DNA from: CANMUM01 sp965263365
GTDB taxonomy: Bacteria > Pseudomonadota > Alphaproteobacteria > Rhodobacterales > Rhodobacteraceae
NCBI GenBank assembly: GCA_965263365.1
Contig: OZ253672.1
Location: 1,178,001-1,242,000, forward strand
Direction of reading: 5' to 3'
DNA length: 64,000 nt
Shown here: piece by piece, positions 8,642 to 18,681 of the stretch
Position numbering within the stretch: position 1 is the first letter of the stretch
Layout: each line of letters opens with the position of its first letter
Made by a program: the position numbers and the translations under genes
Notes under the pieces: model-generated
The model's input: only the letters and a program-made list of their open reading frames with translations
Told to the model about the DNA's origin: nothing
Database searches by the model: none

Positions 8642-11600
8642 TTGCGATAATTGAATGGGCATCCGCACGTGCCCGCATGACACTCTTATTCATTTTTATG
8701 TCTTTGGCTTTTGGTTTGCTATCTTACCTTAACCTCCCCAAAGAGGGTGAACCCGACATCGAAATTCCCTTTATATTTGTCTCTATCCCCGCCCCTGGCA
8801 TCTCGGCTGAAGATAGTGAGCGGTTAATCGTGAAACCGCTTGAAACGCGCCTATCTGGGATTACTGGCCTTAAATCAATTCAAAGCACGGCGGCCGAAGG
8901 TTATGGAGGGATCGCGCTTGAATTTGATTTTGGGTGGGACAAAGAGAGCATCATCGCCGATATTCGTGATGAGATGAGCCAAGCCGAAGGCGAACTTCCT
9001 GATATCGTCGATAGTTATTCAATCAATGAGATCAATTTTTCAGAATTCCCAATTGCGGTTGTCTCTGTTTCGGGTGATGTGCCCGAACGTGCACTGGTTG
9101 CCGCCGCCAAGGACTTGCGCGACGATATTCTTGGACTTAGCTCAGTACTCGAAGCCGAGTTGACGGGTGCGCGCAATGAAATGGTTGAAGTTGAAATTGA
9201 TCTAGAAGCCCTTGAAAACTACAACTTAACCGCAAGCGAATTGATAAACGCCGTCCGCGCGAATAATCAATTGATCGCAGCTGGTTCTGTCAAAACAGGT
9301 GCGGGCGAATTTTCAATCAAAATCCCATCAAGTTTTGAAAGCCCCCTCGACGTCTACAACTTACCCGTAAAGGTCAACGGCGACAGTATCATCAAACTTG
9401 GAGACGTCACCAAAATACGGCTTACCTTTGAAGACCCCCGCGCCTATGCGCGCTTTAACGGCGAAGATACATTGGCCATTCAGGTCGTCAAACGGAAGGG
9501 CGAAAACATTATCGACACAGTCGCTCAAATCGCTTCACAAATTGAAATCACGAGAGCAGGTTGGGACGAAAATACGCGTGCCACAATCAAAACCGAATTA
9601 ACCAACGACCAATCCAAAGATGTGCAAGGCATGGTCTCTCAGCTTGAAGCAAGCGTAATTACAGCTATTCTCCTTGTGATGATCGCCGTGCTTGGTGCGC
9701 TGGGCACACGGTCTGCGCTTTTGGTGGGTTTTGCAATTCCCACCAGCTTTTTATTGACCTTCGTGCTTTTTGCCGTGCTTGGGATTACGATCTCCAATAT
9801 CATTATGTTTGGACTCATTCTCGCGGTCGGAATGCTCGTTGATAGCGCCATTGTCATCGTGGAATATGCCGATCAAGAAATCAAACGGGGCGCGGGCCCC
9901 ATGCAAGCCTATACGAATGCCGCAAAGCGCATGGCATGGCCCGTTATATCTTCAACAGCGACGACTTTATGCGCCTTCTTACCTCTTTTGGTTGCGCCTG
10001 GCGTAGCCGGGCAATTCATGGCTAACTTACCGAAAACCATCATCTTTGTACTCTGTGCGAGTTTGGTTGTCGCTCTCATATTTCTTCCGGTTATGGGCGG
10101 CGTGACAGGGCGTCTCGCACGGCTATTTCAAAATTGGTCAATCAGTCTCGGGAAACGGCTATCAAAGGCAACGCTATGGATATTCATTTTCTTTTTTATC
10201 GGCGTCGCGTTTATTTCTTTGTTCCCTTTATTTTCAAGTCAAATTCTACTTGGATTTGTGATTTTAATATTTGCGCTTATTTGTCTATCAATATTTGGAA
10301 ACGCACTTTCACCAAGCCAAACTGAAGAAATCAAAGACAAAACCTATGCGCGAAGCCGGTTTGGATATTTTTTGCAGAACATTGTAAAATCTCCAGCAAA
10401 AATTGGCATCGTTGTTGTGGTCGCACTTGTCATGCTTGTCGGTTCACCGATGTTCTTTTTTGCGAACGGAAAGGGTTTTGAGTTTTTCCCTGATTCTGAG
10501 CCTGAACGTGCAAACCTCTATATTCAAGCACGCGGAAATCTTTCTCTCGACGAAAAGGATCGCATTATTTCAGCCGTCGAGGCCGAGATTTCCAAAGTGC
10601 GCGGCGTCAAGACGGCGTTTGTATTCTCTGGATCTGGTGGTCTGAACCAAAATACAGGCGGCGGTGAAGCTCCCGCTGATACGATCGGGCGAATTGCCCT
10701 TGAACTTGAAGACTGGCAAGTTCGTTATGAATGGCCACCTGAAGAGGGTCGTGGGTATGCAATATTGCTCAATGTTGAAGCCGCGGCCAATCGAGTTCCC
10801 GGAATTAAAGTCACATCGCTCAATTTATCGCGCGGTCCCGCGGGGGCGAAACCCATTAATATTCGCCTGATCGGTGATGATTTTGATGTCCTTGAAACGG
10901 CTGTCACCCAAGCAACAGAATATTTGGAAACAATGGGTGGAATTGTCGAAATTGAAGACACACGCCCTCTTCCCGGCATCGACTATCGCATTGACATCGA
11001 TACAGCCGAAGCTGGACGATATGGCACAGACGTATCCACCGTGGGCGGAATGATTACGCTCGCGACCAATGGTATCACCTTAGGCCAAATGCGCATCGAT
11101 GGGGCAGACGAAGAAGTTGATATCAAAGCCCGCTTGCCAGAAAGTGATCGGCTAATTTCAACCATCGAAACCATAAAAGTGCGAACGCCACTTGGTCTTG
11201 TTCCAATTTCAAATTTTGCTGAAATTGGCGCACAGCCAGCGCGCGCAGAGATCGCACGCTACGACCAAGAAAGGTACTATACCCTCAGCGCAGATGTCGA
11301 AGACGGCTACAATCCAACCGAACGTGTTAGCAAGTTTATCGAATGGCTAAATGCAAATAATCTACCCACAGGTGTTAGCTTTGAAGTCGCGGGAGATTTT
11401 GCTGACCAAGCCGAGTTCGGCCAATTTTTAGCCGTCGGCTTCATCGCCTCGCTTGGGCTAATGCTTATTATTTTGTTAGCTCAGTTTAATAGCTTCTATA
11501 ACTCGCTACTCATTCTCTCCGCTGTGATATTTTCAACCGCAGGCGTATTCGTCGGTATTTTTATTATGGGGCAACCATTTTATTCGGTGATGACCGGCAC

Positions 11601-11994
11601 CGGCGTTCTCGCCCTTGCTGGAATCATTGTGAACAATAATATCATTTTGATCGACGCATTTAATGAATATCGGCGCAAGCATGATTACTTGGAAGCCATT
11701 GTCAGAACCGCAGAATCGCGTATCCGCCCTATTCTTTTGACAACAGGCACAACAATTTTAGGCGTGACGCCGATGATGCTTGGTTTCTCAGTCGACTTTG
11801 CAAATGGCGGCTACACGCTTGACGCCCCGACATCTCTTTGGTGGAAACCGCTTGCGACTGCGCTTGTGTGGGGGCTTGGATTTGCCACACTTTTGACGCT
11901 TATCTTGACGCCATCTTTGATCGCGCTGAGATTTTGGGTCGAGCGCGCATTTACACGCAAAAGCAATCGTTCCGAAGTTAAGTTTGAAGCGTAA
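8638..11994 (+). CDS. RND efflux transporter permease (AcrB/MexF superfamily)
   Basis: 1118 residues, slightly long for the family. Proton-driven exporter working with the upstream adaptor. Seen: first membrane helix at about 14-31, a porter domain starting GEPDIEIPFIFVSIPAPG, the conserved VGMLVDSAIVIVEY helix 4 with the proton-relay aspartate, and in the second half GIIVNNNIILIDAFNEY. Between the halves (about 506-557) are two extra hydrophobic stretches beyond the normal twelve helices. Substrate cannot be told: no drug-resistance regulator is adjacent. The end overlaps the convergent pab gene by 17 bases. Confidence 0.95.
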   Translation: MIAIIEWASARARMTLLFIFMSLAFGLLSYLNLPKEGEPDIEIPFIFVSIPAPGISAEDSERLIVKPLETRLSGITGLKSIQSTAAEGYGGIALEFDFGWDKESIIADIRDEMSQAEGELPDIVDSYSINEINFSEFPIAVVSVSGDVPERALVAAAKDLRDDILGLSSVLEAELTGARNEMVEVEIDLEALENYNLTASELINAVRANNQLIAAGSVKTGAGEFSIKIPSSFESPLDVYNLPVKVNGDSIIKLGDVTKIRLTFEDPRAYARFNGEDTLAIQVVKRKGENIIDTVAQIASQIEITRAGWDENTRATIKTELTNDQSKDVQGMVSQLEASVITAILLVMIAVLGALGTRSALLVGFAIPTSFLLTFVLFAVLGITISNIIMFGLILAVGMLVDSAIVIVEYADQEIKRGAGPMQAYTNAAKRMAWPVISSTATTLCAFLPLLVAPGVAGQFMANLPKTIIFVLCASLVVALIFLPVMGGVTGRLARLFQNWSISLGKRLSKATLWIFIFFFIGVAFISLFPLFSSQILLGFVILIFALICLSIFGNALSPSQTEEIKDKTYARSRFGYFLQNIVKSPAKIGIVVVVALVMLVGSPMFFFANGKGFEFFPDSEPERANLYIQARGNLSLDEKDRIISAVEAEISKVRGVKTAFVFSGSGGLNQNTGGGEAPADTIGRIALELEDWQVRYEWPPEEGRGYAILLNVEAAANRVPGIKVTSLNLSRGPAGAKPINIRLIGDDFDVLETAVTQATEYLETMGGIVEIEDTRPLPGIDYRIDIDTAEAGRYGTDVSTVGGMITLATNGITLGQMRIDGADEEVDIKARLPESDRLISTIETIKVRTPLGLVPISNFAEIGAQPARAEIARYDQERYYTLSADVEDGYNPTERVSKFIEWLNANNLPTGVSFEVAGDFADQAEFGQFLAVGFIASLGLMLIILLAQFNSFYNSLLILSAVIFSTAGVFVGIFIMGQPFYSVMTGTGVLALAGIIVNNNIILIDAFNEYRRKHDYLEAIVRTAESRIRPILLTTGTTILGVTPMMLGFSVDFANGGYTLDAPTSLWWKPLATALVWGLGFATLLTLILTPSLIALRFWVERAFTRKSNRSEVKFEA

Positions 11995-13741
11995 TTTTTG
12001 TCCGACCCCGCGTCGAACTCACAAGCCAAATTTCATCAGCGTTTACAAACTCCTCTTTGGAAATTTGGGATTCAATGACGTGATTTTCTTCGATGAAAAT
12101 TTGTCGTCCAACGCCATTCAAAAGCCCACAATCCAATGAAGGCGTTTTCCACGCATCTTCTGTTTTGATGAACACGTTATGAATGGCTGCCTCTGTTAAA
12201 AAGCCTTGCTGATTAAAAAATATCACATCCATCGCGCCAAGCGCACGCGCTTTTTGAAACTCACTATTGTACAAACCTCGGTTCGTCGTTTTATACCGAT
12301 AAACAGGATCATTCCCATTAATCTTGCAATCTGAAATCACGCACTTGGTTGCGCCCAACGAAGTGAGCGGCGTCGCTTCCACCTTAAATTCACCGAGTTT
12401 TGAAAGCTCTATTCGAATTTTTTGTGGCTCAAAAATTGTAAGGTATAAATCATTTAATTGATCTCGAAGCGTGCGCACATCAAACTCAAAACGCAAATCG
12501 CGCGCTGCGTTTTCCATACGCTTTAAATGCCATTTTTCATTGCGTGCGCCCTCTTCAGGCGCATAATAAAAACTCTCGAGAATGTTGAAATCGGGCACCT
12601 GATTAAATAAAAACTGCCCTTTCAGTAAACACTCCTCAAACTCACGCTCGCCCACAGAATCGTAAACCACTCCCGATCCAATGCCCATCGTTCCTCCTCG
12701 ATTTTGATCGACCGTAATCGTACGAATGGGAACACTAAACGTCATATCATTTTCTGGCGTAATCAAGCCAACTGCGCCGGTGTAAAAACCACGGGGCGTT
12801 TTCTCGAGCTCTTTAATAATCTCAGACGTACGAATTTTGGGCGCGCCCGTAATCGAACCACAAGGATAGAGTGCGTGAAGTATTTCCTTAAGTGTCAAAT
12901 TCGGATCAATTTCGCACGAAATTTTCGAAATCATTTGGTGCACAGTTTTGAATGTCTCCACCACAAAAAGCGCATCGACATTCACACTGCCCTTTTTAGC
13001 AATCCGAGATAGATCATTTCGTAAAAGATCGACAATCATCAGATTTTCAGCCCTTTGCTTGGGATCAATCACTAAATTCTTCTTGATCGTATCATCAGTG
13101 TCAGAGGATTGCGCACGCTTTGCAGTCCCTTTCATCGGATGTGTTTCAAGTCGTGAACCCGATTTTTGAAAAAACAATTCAGGAGAGCGCGAAAGCAAAT
13201 CTAAGTGGGGAAAGTGAAGAAAAGCGCCATATTTTACTGCTTGAGATTGTCGTAAGTCTTTGTAGGCGGCTGTTAAACATCCACCTATGTCAAAATAGGT
13301 TGGAAAGGTGTAGTTGACTTGATAATTATCACCAGCCTCTAAATAGCGTTTGGCCTGAGTTAGTGCCTTAAGATACTCTTCTTCGCGAATGCCATTTCTT
13401 AATTTTGCTATAAATGGCGCATGAACGCCGCATTTTTCTGACAAGAACGTGTCGATTTCTTTCTGGGAAACAGAAACTCTATTTTTAAAAACACCGAAGT
13501 AAAGTAGTGGACCTTGAGCGTTATCGATATGAGATGCAAAGGCGGGATCAATAATCGTGCCTAGCTCATAGGCAATTGCACCAACCGCAAAAAAGCCTTG
13601 CAAGCGCGCAGTCTCAAGATTTTCGAGCGCTCTTTGGACTTCTTCGGCGCTTCGAGCTTCAATAAACTCAACCGGATCTTCAAATATCCAAGCCTGCTTG
13701 TCATCGCTAAAATTGTTATCCAAAACCGCGAAAAAAGGCAC
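11978..13741 (-). CDS. pabB: Fused aminodeoxychorismate synthase I / aminodeoxychorismate lyase (PabB-PabC)
   Basis: 587 residues making p-aminobenzoate for folate: PabB adds ammonia to chorismate, PabC removes pyruvate. The N-terminal part has SPELFF, THPMKGT (Lys marks PabB rather than TrpE), VDLLRNDLSRI, PCGSITGAPK and GIGSGVVYDS. The C-terminal 190 residues are a class IV PLP aminotransferase fold with YKTTNRGLYN carrying the likely PLP lysine and FLTEAAIHNVF. I choose GTG 13741 because AGGAG stands seven bases upstream; the open frame extends to another GTG at 13780. The fusion is common in alphaproteobacteria. A PabA glutaminase is not in the window. Confidence 0.9.
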   Translation of the reverse strand: MPFFAVLDNNFSDDKQAWIFEDPVEFIEARSAEEVQRALENLETARLQGFFAVGAIAYELGTIIDPAFASHIDNAQGPLLYFGVFKNRVSVSQKEIDTFLSEKCGVHAPFIAKLRNGIREEEYLKALTQAKRYLEAGDNYQVNYTFPTYFDIGGCLTAAYKDLRQSQAVKYGAFLHFPHLDLLSRSPELFFQKSGSRLETHPMKGTAKRAQSSDTDDTIKKNLVIDPKQRAENLMIVDLLRNDLSRIAKKGSVNVDALFVVETFKTVHQMISKISCEIDPNLTLKEILHALYPCGSITGAPKIRTSEIIKELEKTPRGFYTGAVGLITPENDMTFSVPIRTITVDQNRGGTMGIGSGVVYDSVGEREFEECLLKGQFLFNQVPDFNILESFYYAPEEGARNEKWHLKRMENAARDLRFEFDVRTLRDQLNDLYLTIFEPQKIRIELSKLGEFKVEATPLTSLGATKCVISDCKINGNDPVYRYKTTNRGLYNSEFQKARALGAMDVIFFNQQGFLTEAAIHNVFIKTEDAWKTPSLDCGLLNGVGRQIFIEENHVIESQISKEEFVNADEIWLVSSTRGRTKITLQT

Positions 13742-13856
13742 GTTCACACTCCTAAGAAGCCAATCGTCCTTCTTTCTCACGAACTTTACTTACGAACAAG
13801 CAGAATCGCGACAGTTCTGATTGCATAAACGCATTTACTCGTGATCACTATTCGTA

Positions 13857-14021
13857 TTAGTAATACCGGTTCAATCTTGTCTTTTGCATGCGCAGCCAAC
13901 GGTGGCGGCGTTTTTCTTCTCGCACATCATTTTGCTCTGGCAAGACATCATCAATGATGAGATCTGAGTTCTTTTGAGTATTGCGCGTTGCTGTGAATAA
14001 GAAATTTGAAAAAATTTGCAT
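13857..14021 (-). CDS. Small basic hypothetical protein (54 residues)
   Basis: ATG 14021 is preceded by AAAGAGG at good spacing, favouring it over the longer frame from 14063. The product begins MQIFSNFLFTATRNTQ, has an acidic middle (LIIDDVLPEQND) and a strongly basic aromatic tail (EEKRRHRWLRMQKTRLNRYY). No family recognised. It lies between the pab gene and a divergent LysR gene, so it could be a regulator-linked small protein or a chance frame; the ribosome-binding site is the main support. Confidence 0.45.
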   Translation of the reverse strand: MQIFSNFLFTATRNTQKNSDLIIDDVLPEQNDVREEKRRHRWLRMQKTRLNRYY

Positions 14022-14108
14022 GTTTTTATCCTCTTTTGATGTTTCCAATCTACAAAAAATCAAATGAAAACTCGACCCAATTAAAATTATTTAATATAAG
14101 TTAAACTT

Positions 14109-14975
14109 ATGATTAATTGGTCAAAAATTCCGAGCCTCTCTACACTTCGAGCATTCGAAGCCGTTGGTCGCTTTCAAAATCAAAGTGAAGCGGCTGCTTC
14201 TTTAAACGTAACGCAAGCCGCCATATCTCAACAACTCCGCACGCTCGAAGATACATTGGATGAAAAACTGTTTCAGCGCCAAGGCAAAGGAATCGTGCTT
14301 ACACAGACAGGAAGAAAGCTTCACGCCGCCTTGCAAAGTGGTTTTGGCACTATTGCGCAGGGCATTGATGACATTCGTGATCTCAAAGAAAAGCGTCCGA
14401 TTCGAGTGACAATGACACCTGTTTTTGCTGAAAATTGGTTGCTGGCGCGTATCGGATCCTTTTGGCAAGACTATCCCAATATACAAGTTGAACTTATTCC
14501 AACTGAATCGAATATCAACCTTGAAGAGGTTGATCTCGCCATTCGTCACGGCACAGGCAGTTGGCCCAATATTTTCCATCACGGCGTCATTCCCATGCAT
14601 GGCGTGCTCTTTGCAAGCCCAGAATATATTCAAAATCACAAACACCTTCCGCTCACGGAATGGGATTGGATTATTCAGGCTGGCGAAAGTGTGCAAAGGC
14701 GTCTGCGCACTTCCTTAGAAGTTTTGGAAAATCCGAAAAAACTCAAAATATTTGCGACGACGACGCTGGCAAAAAGCGCAGTTCTCAACGGTTACGGCGC
14801 CACGTTTCTTAACTATGACACTATCGAACCTGAACTGAAATCCGGTCAGGTCGAGATCATCAAATCGATAAATTTTGGCGATCAGCATGGCTATCACCTG
14901 ATTTCACAAAAGAAACACGTCAACAAAAATCTTCAGGCTTTTGTGCGTTGGCTACTTTCGCAAAAAAGCGCTTAG
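14109..14975 (+). CDS. LysR-family transcriptional regulator (GcvA-like)
   Basis: 288 residues. A typical winged helix-turn-helix is at 9-66: LSTLRAFEAVGRFQNQSEAA, then NVTQAAISQQLRTLED. The effector domain follows. The opening PSLSTLRAFEAVGR and the RQGKGIVLTQTGRKL wing are GcvA-like. The adjacent gene upstream is the divergent small ORF; downstream it converges on proA with seven bases between stops. A target cannot be assigned from position. Confidence 0.9.
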   Translation: MINWSKIPSLSTLRAFEAVGRFQNQSEAAASLNVTQAAISQQLRTLEDTLDEKLFQRQGKGIVLTQTGRKLHAALQSGFGTIAQGIDDIRDLKEKRPIRVTMTPVFAENWLLARIGSFWQDYPNIQVELIPTESNINLEEVDLAIRHGTGSWPNIFHHGVIPMHGVLFASPEYIQNHKHLPLTEWDWIIQAGESVQRRLRTSLEVLENPKKLKIFATTTLAKSAVLNGYGATFLNYDTIEPELKSGQVEIIKSINFGDQHGYHLISQKKHVNKNLQAFVRWLLSQKSA

Positions 14976-14982
14976 GCGAATT

Positions 14983-16239
14983 TTAGGGACGCGTTGTCCC
15001 ATCACCCTTCACGATATACTTAAAACTGGTAAGTTGGGTCGCGCCAACTGGGCCCCTCGCATGTAATTTACCTGTCGCGATCCCAATTTCAGCACCCATG
15101 CCAAACTCGCCCCCATCAGCAAACTGAGTCGACGCATTCCATGTTAAAATAGCACTATCAAGTTCTGCAAAAAATTTGTGCGCCGTTTCTTCATTTTCAG
15201 TGAGAATTCCGTCGGTATGCATTGAATGGTTGTTTTGAATAAAATCAATAGCTTCATTCAAATCTTCAACTTGCTTAACAGCAATAATAGCGTCATTGAA
15301 TTCCTTACCCCAATCTTCGTCTTGCGCCGCAACCACGCCTTCAATCGATTGAAAGGACGCGTCCCCGCGCACTTCCATGCCCGCAGCCATAAGTGCCTCA
15401 ATAATGGCATCGCCATGTGTTTTGCGATAGGCAGCATCGATCAAAAGACACTCAAGCGCTCCACAAATTCCGGTACGACGCGTTTTGGCATTCAACACAA
15501 CATCAAGCGCTTTTTGTGGATCCGCATCCTTGTCCACAAAAAGGTGCACGACCCCCTCCAAATGGGCAAACACAGGGACGCGCGCTTCACGTTGAACCAA
15601 TCCAACAAGCCCTTTTCCGCCGCGCGGCACAATCACGTCCACATGCTCAACCATGGTTAGAAGCTTTTGAACCGCAGTACGATCCCGCGTGGGAATAAGC
15701 TGCACTGCCTTGCTTGGCAATCCGGCATCAACAATGCCTTCAACCATCGCCGCATGAATTGTCGTTGAGGAATGAAAACTCTCCGAACCGCATCGCAAAA
15801 TGACCGCATTTCCCGACTTCAAACAAAGCGCCGCGGCATCTGCCGTCACATTAGGGCGGCTTTCAAAAATAACCCCAATCACACCAAGTGGTGTGCGTAC
15901 GCGCTTGATTTCGAGACCATTTGGACGCGTCCAACTTTCCGTGACCTCGCCAATCGGGTCTGGAAATTCAGCGATCGCGCGAATACCATCAACCATTGAT
16001 TGAACTCGAGCCTCATCAAGCATCAACCGATCCATCATCGCGGCAGATAGACCTTTTTCGCGACCAAATTCCATATCCTTTTGATTGGCTTCAAGGATTT
16101 CAGAACGCCTCGCCCAAATTTTATCTGCAGCGCCGATTAGCGCATTTTGCTTACTTTTCGCGTCCGCCTTCGCAAGCGCATTTTGACATTGACGCGCATT
16201 TTGGCCAATCTCATTCATCATTAATTCAATATTTTCCAT
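14983..16239 (-). CDS. proA: Gamma-glutamyl phosphate reductase
   Basis: 418 residues, full length. NADPH-dependent reduction of gamma-glutamyl phosphate to glutamate semialdehyde, second step of proline synthesis. Aldehyde-dehydrogenase fold with RVRTPLGVIGVIFESRPNV (cofactor binding), VIVPRGGKGLV and catalytic Cys259 in RRTGICGALECLL. It follows proB by 90 bases on the same strand, so obgE-proB-proA is read as one operon. Confidence 0.98.
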   Translation of the reverse strand: MENIELMMNEIGQNARQCQNALAKADAKSKQNALIGAADKIWARRSEILEANQKDMEFGREKGLSAAMMDRLMLDEARVQSMVDGIRAIAEFPDPIGEVTESWTRPNGLEIKRVRTPLGVIGVIFESRPNVTADAAALCLKSGNAVILRCGSESFHSSTTIHAAMVEGIVDAGLPSKAVQLIPTRDRTAVQKLLTMVEHVDVIVPRGGKGLVGLVQREARVPVFAHLEGVVHLFVDKDADPQKALDVVLNAKTRRTGICGALECLLIDAAYRKTHGDAIIEALMAAGMEVRGDASFQSIEGVVAAQDEDWGKEFNDAIIAVKQVEDLNEAIDFIQNNHSMHTDGILTENEETAHKFFAELDSAILTWNASTQFADGGEFGMGAEIGIATGKLHARGPVGATQLTSFKYIVKGDGTTRP

Positions 16240-16329
16240 GGGCTAAAAATATCACCCTTTTACAAAGCGGAAAAGAGCAAAAAAAAGCAAAACAAAAATA
16301 ACAGGGTTCACGAGGGCCTTTGAGAGCCT

Positions 16330-17439
16330 TTATATCATAACCAAGTTATCTCGATGCACCAATGCACCGCGTCCACTATAACCCAATATGCTCTCAGTTT
16401 CAGAAGATTTAACACCCAATATTTTCTGCACTTCATCAAAATTATAGGCACTAATTCCACGGGCAATCACCTGACTTTCTCCGCGGACGATATCAATCGC
16501 ATCCCCTCTTTCAAAGTGCCCCGTTACTTTCGTACATCCCGCCGAGAGCAGGCTCGATCCCTTTCTAAGCGCCAGATATGCGCCCTCATCAATTTCAATA
16601 GTTCCGCGCGGTTTCATTGACGTAATCCAGTTTTTACGAGCATGAATAGGTGTCGTACTCGGCACAAACCAAGTTGCGCGCGCTCCCTCTTTGAGGGCAT
16701 TAAGAGGGCGGTTAACTTTGGCATAAGTAATCGCCATTCGAGCACCTCCCCGCATAGCTGTTTTCGCTGCCAGCAACTTGGTAACCATACCGCCCTTTGC
16801 ACCCTGTGAGCCAGCTCCGGAAGCCATGGCTTCGATTTCTGGTGTAATATTTTCAACAATTTTAAGATGCTGAGCATTTTCATCTTGATTGGGGTTGGCC
16901 GTATAAAGGCCATCAACATCAGATAATAAAATTAACAAATCCGCACCTGCCATTACAGCAACTTGTGCGGCCAGGCGGTCATTATCGCCATAACGAATTT
17001 CGTCAGTTGCAACTGTATCATTTTCATTCACGATCGGCACAACGCCAAATTTAAGCAATTCTCCAAGGGTCGCTTGCGTATTCAAATAGCGACGCCTGTC
17101 TTCGCTATCTTCGAGTGTTAACAAGACTTGCGCTGTTTTAATATGAAATGGCGACAAAACGGCTTGATAGGCACGCGCCAACGAGATTTGACCAACAGCA
17201 GCCGCGGCCTGAGACTCCGCAAGACTCAATTGTGCATTGGGCAAGCTCAAAATTTCACGTCCCAGCGCTATCGATCCCGAGGAGACGATCATCACATCAA
17301 TGCCTTGACCGCGCAACATTGCCACATCTTGAGCCAAGCTTTTCAACCAGTCTTCACGCAATTTATGCTGGTCTTGATCCACCAAAAGTGCAGAACCGAT
17401 TTTAATCACAACGCGCTTTGTCGTTTCAAATGCGTTCAT
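16330..17439 (-). CDS. proB: Glutamate 5-kinase
   Basis: 369 residues. Phosphorylates glutamate, the committed and feedback-controlled step of proline synthesis. Amino-acid-kinase domain first (VVIKIGSALLVD, VSSGSIALG, PIVNENDTV, ILLSDVDGLYTANP), then a C-terminal PUA domain from about 277 (GTIEIDEGAYLALRKGSSLL). The presence of PUA matches E. coli-type enzymes regulated by proline. Its start overlaps the obgE stop by ATGA, so translation is coupled. Confidence 0.98.
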   Translation of the reverse strand: MNAFETTKRVVIKIGSALLVDQDQHKLREDWLKSLAQDVAMLRGQGIDVMIVSSGSIALGREILSLPNAQLSLAESQAAAAVGQISLARAYQAVLSPFHIKTAQVLLTLEDSEDRRRYLNTQATLGELLKFGVVPIVNENDTVATDEIRYGDNDRLAAQVAVMAGADLLILLSDVDGLYTANPNQDENAQHLKIVENITPEIEAMASGAGSQGAKGGMVTKLLAAKTAMRGGARMAITYAKVNRPLNALKEGARATWFVPSTTPIHARKNWITSMKPRGTIEIDEGAYLALRKGSSLLSAGCTKVTGHFERGDAIDIVRGESQVIARGISAYNFDEVQKILGVKSSETESILGYSGRGALVHRDNLVMI

Positions 17440-18476
17440 GGGCTCCAGCCCTCGTCATACTGCGCTTGTGCATTAACGAGCTCTTTGCGCTCTTGATCAA
17501 TGTGATCGGCAAGGCTGCTTAAAACTTGCCCCACACCCTCACCCGAAACGCTCGATATCGCCAAAACAGGCTTACCAATATGATCCGATAACTCTTTGAC
17601 AAAAGCCTCTGTAAGTTCATCGCCAAGCGCGTCGCATTTATTGAGCACCGTAAAACGCGGTTTATCAAAAAGGCCGCCCCCATATAACTTCAGCTCATTT
17701 ATAATTTTATCATAGTCATCAATAAAATCTTCAGATGTTCCGTCAACGATATGAAGCAGCGCGGCCGAGCGCTCAACATGGCCTAAAAATCGATCTCCGA
17801 TTCCTTTCCCCTCATGGGCGCCCTCAATGAGTCCAGGAATATCAGCAATCACGAATTCACGGCCATTTGCCTGTGCAACACCTAAATTGGGATATAAGGT
17901 CGTAAAAGGATAGTCAGCTATTTTTGGCCTTGCATTCGAAACTACCGACAGAAACGTCGACTTCCCCGCATTGGGCAAGCCCAATAGACCCACATCTGCA
18001 ATGACTTTTAATTGCAGCCATATCTCCATTTCGATCCCGGGCTGACCGGGGTTCGCATTCCCGGGCGCGCGGTTAGTTGACGTCTTGAAACGCAAGTTTC
18101 CCCAGCCCCCATTGCCGCCTTTTGCAAGACAAACCCTTTGTCCAACTTCGGTCAGATCCGCGAGAAGTGTCGTTTGATCCGCGGCCAAAATTTGCGTTCC
18201 CAGCGGCACTTTAAGCACAATATCTTCACCATCCGCCCCCGTCCGCTGACGCCCAGCGCCCGGTCGACCATTTTTGGCAAAAAAGTGTTGCTGATAGCGA
18301 AAATCAATCAAAGTATTCAAATGATCGATCGCCTCAACCCATACATCGCCGCCATTCCCTCCGTCCCCACCATCAGGACCACCATATTCAATATATTTTT
18401 CACGGCGGAAACTCGCAGCCCCATTGCCGCCAGAACCCGACCGAATGGTCACACGCGCTATGTCTAAAAATTTCAT
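17436..18476 (-). CDS. obgE: Obg GTPase
   Basis: 346 residues from the conserved MKFLDIA start; seven extra codons in the frame lack support. Obg binds the 50S subunit and links ribosome assembly to nutrient status. The glycine-rich N-terminal Obg fold (RSGSGGNGAASFRREKYIEY, GGDGGNGGDVWVE) is followed by the G domain: GLPNAGKST, DIPGLIEGAHEGKGIG, NKCD. It lacks the long acidic tail of some Obg proteins and ends in a short polar tail. Confidence 0.97.
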   Translation of the reverse strand: MKFLDIARVTIRSGSGGNGAASFRREKYIEYGGPDGGDGGNGGDVWVEAIDHLNTLIDFRYQQHFFAKNGRPGAGRQRTGADGEDIVLKVPLGTQILAADQTTLLADLTEVGQRVCLAKGGNGGWGNLRFKTSTNRAPGNANPGQPGIEMEIWLQLKVIADVGLLGLPNAGKSTFLSVVSNARPKIADYPFTTLYPNLGVAQANGREFVIADIPGLIEGAHEGKGIGDRFLGHVERSAALLHIVDGTSEDFIDDYDKIINELKLYGGGLFDKPRFTVLNKCDALGDELTEAFVKELSDHIGKPVLAISSVSGEGVGQVLSSLADHIDQERKELVNAQAQYDEGWSP

Positions 18477-18626
18477 AAGGGGGCTATAACCTGTCAAGCT
18501 CGCTTTGTCAGCAATTGAATGTCAGAACTTCATAAAATTTACGATCAGAGCCAAATTCATCCGCACACTCTATTAAAAACACATAAAATCACACGAATTC
18601 ATTTTTCATTTTACAAAATTTATATG

Positions 18627-18640
18627 TTACAAATTTGTAA
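18627..18640. promoter_or_regulatory. Perfect 14-bp palindrome upstream of msrP
   Basis: TTACAAATTTGTAA reads identically on both strands; a half copy TTACAAA lies 16 bases further upstream at 18611-18617. It is 18 bases before the first possible ATG (18658) and 42 before the preferred one. Likely an operator for msrPQ; the binding protein is unknown. Confidence 0.45.
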
Positions 18641-18681
18641 AAATAACGAAGTGAACTATGAGAGACACAAGAAAGTTAAAA

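Noticed and set aside
14202..14696. 164-codon minus frame inside the GcvA-like LysR gene
   Set aside because: Antisense shadow of a well-supported regulator gene; no motif.
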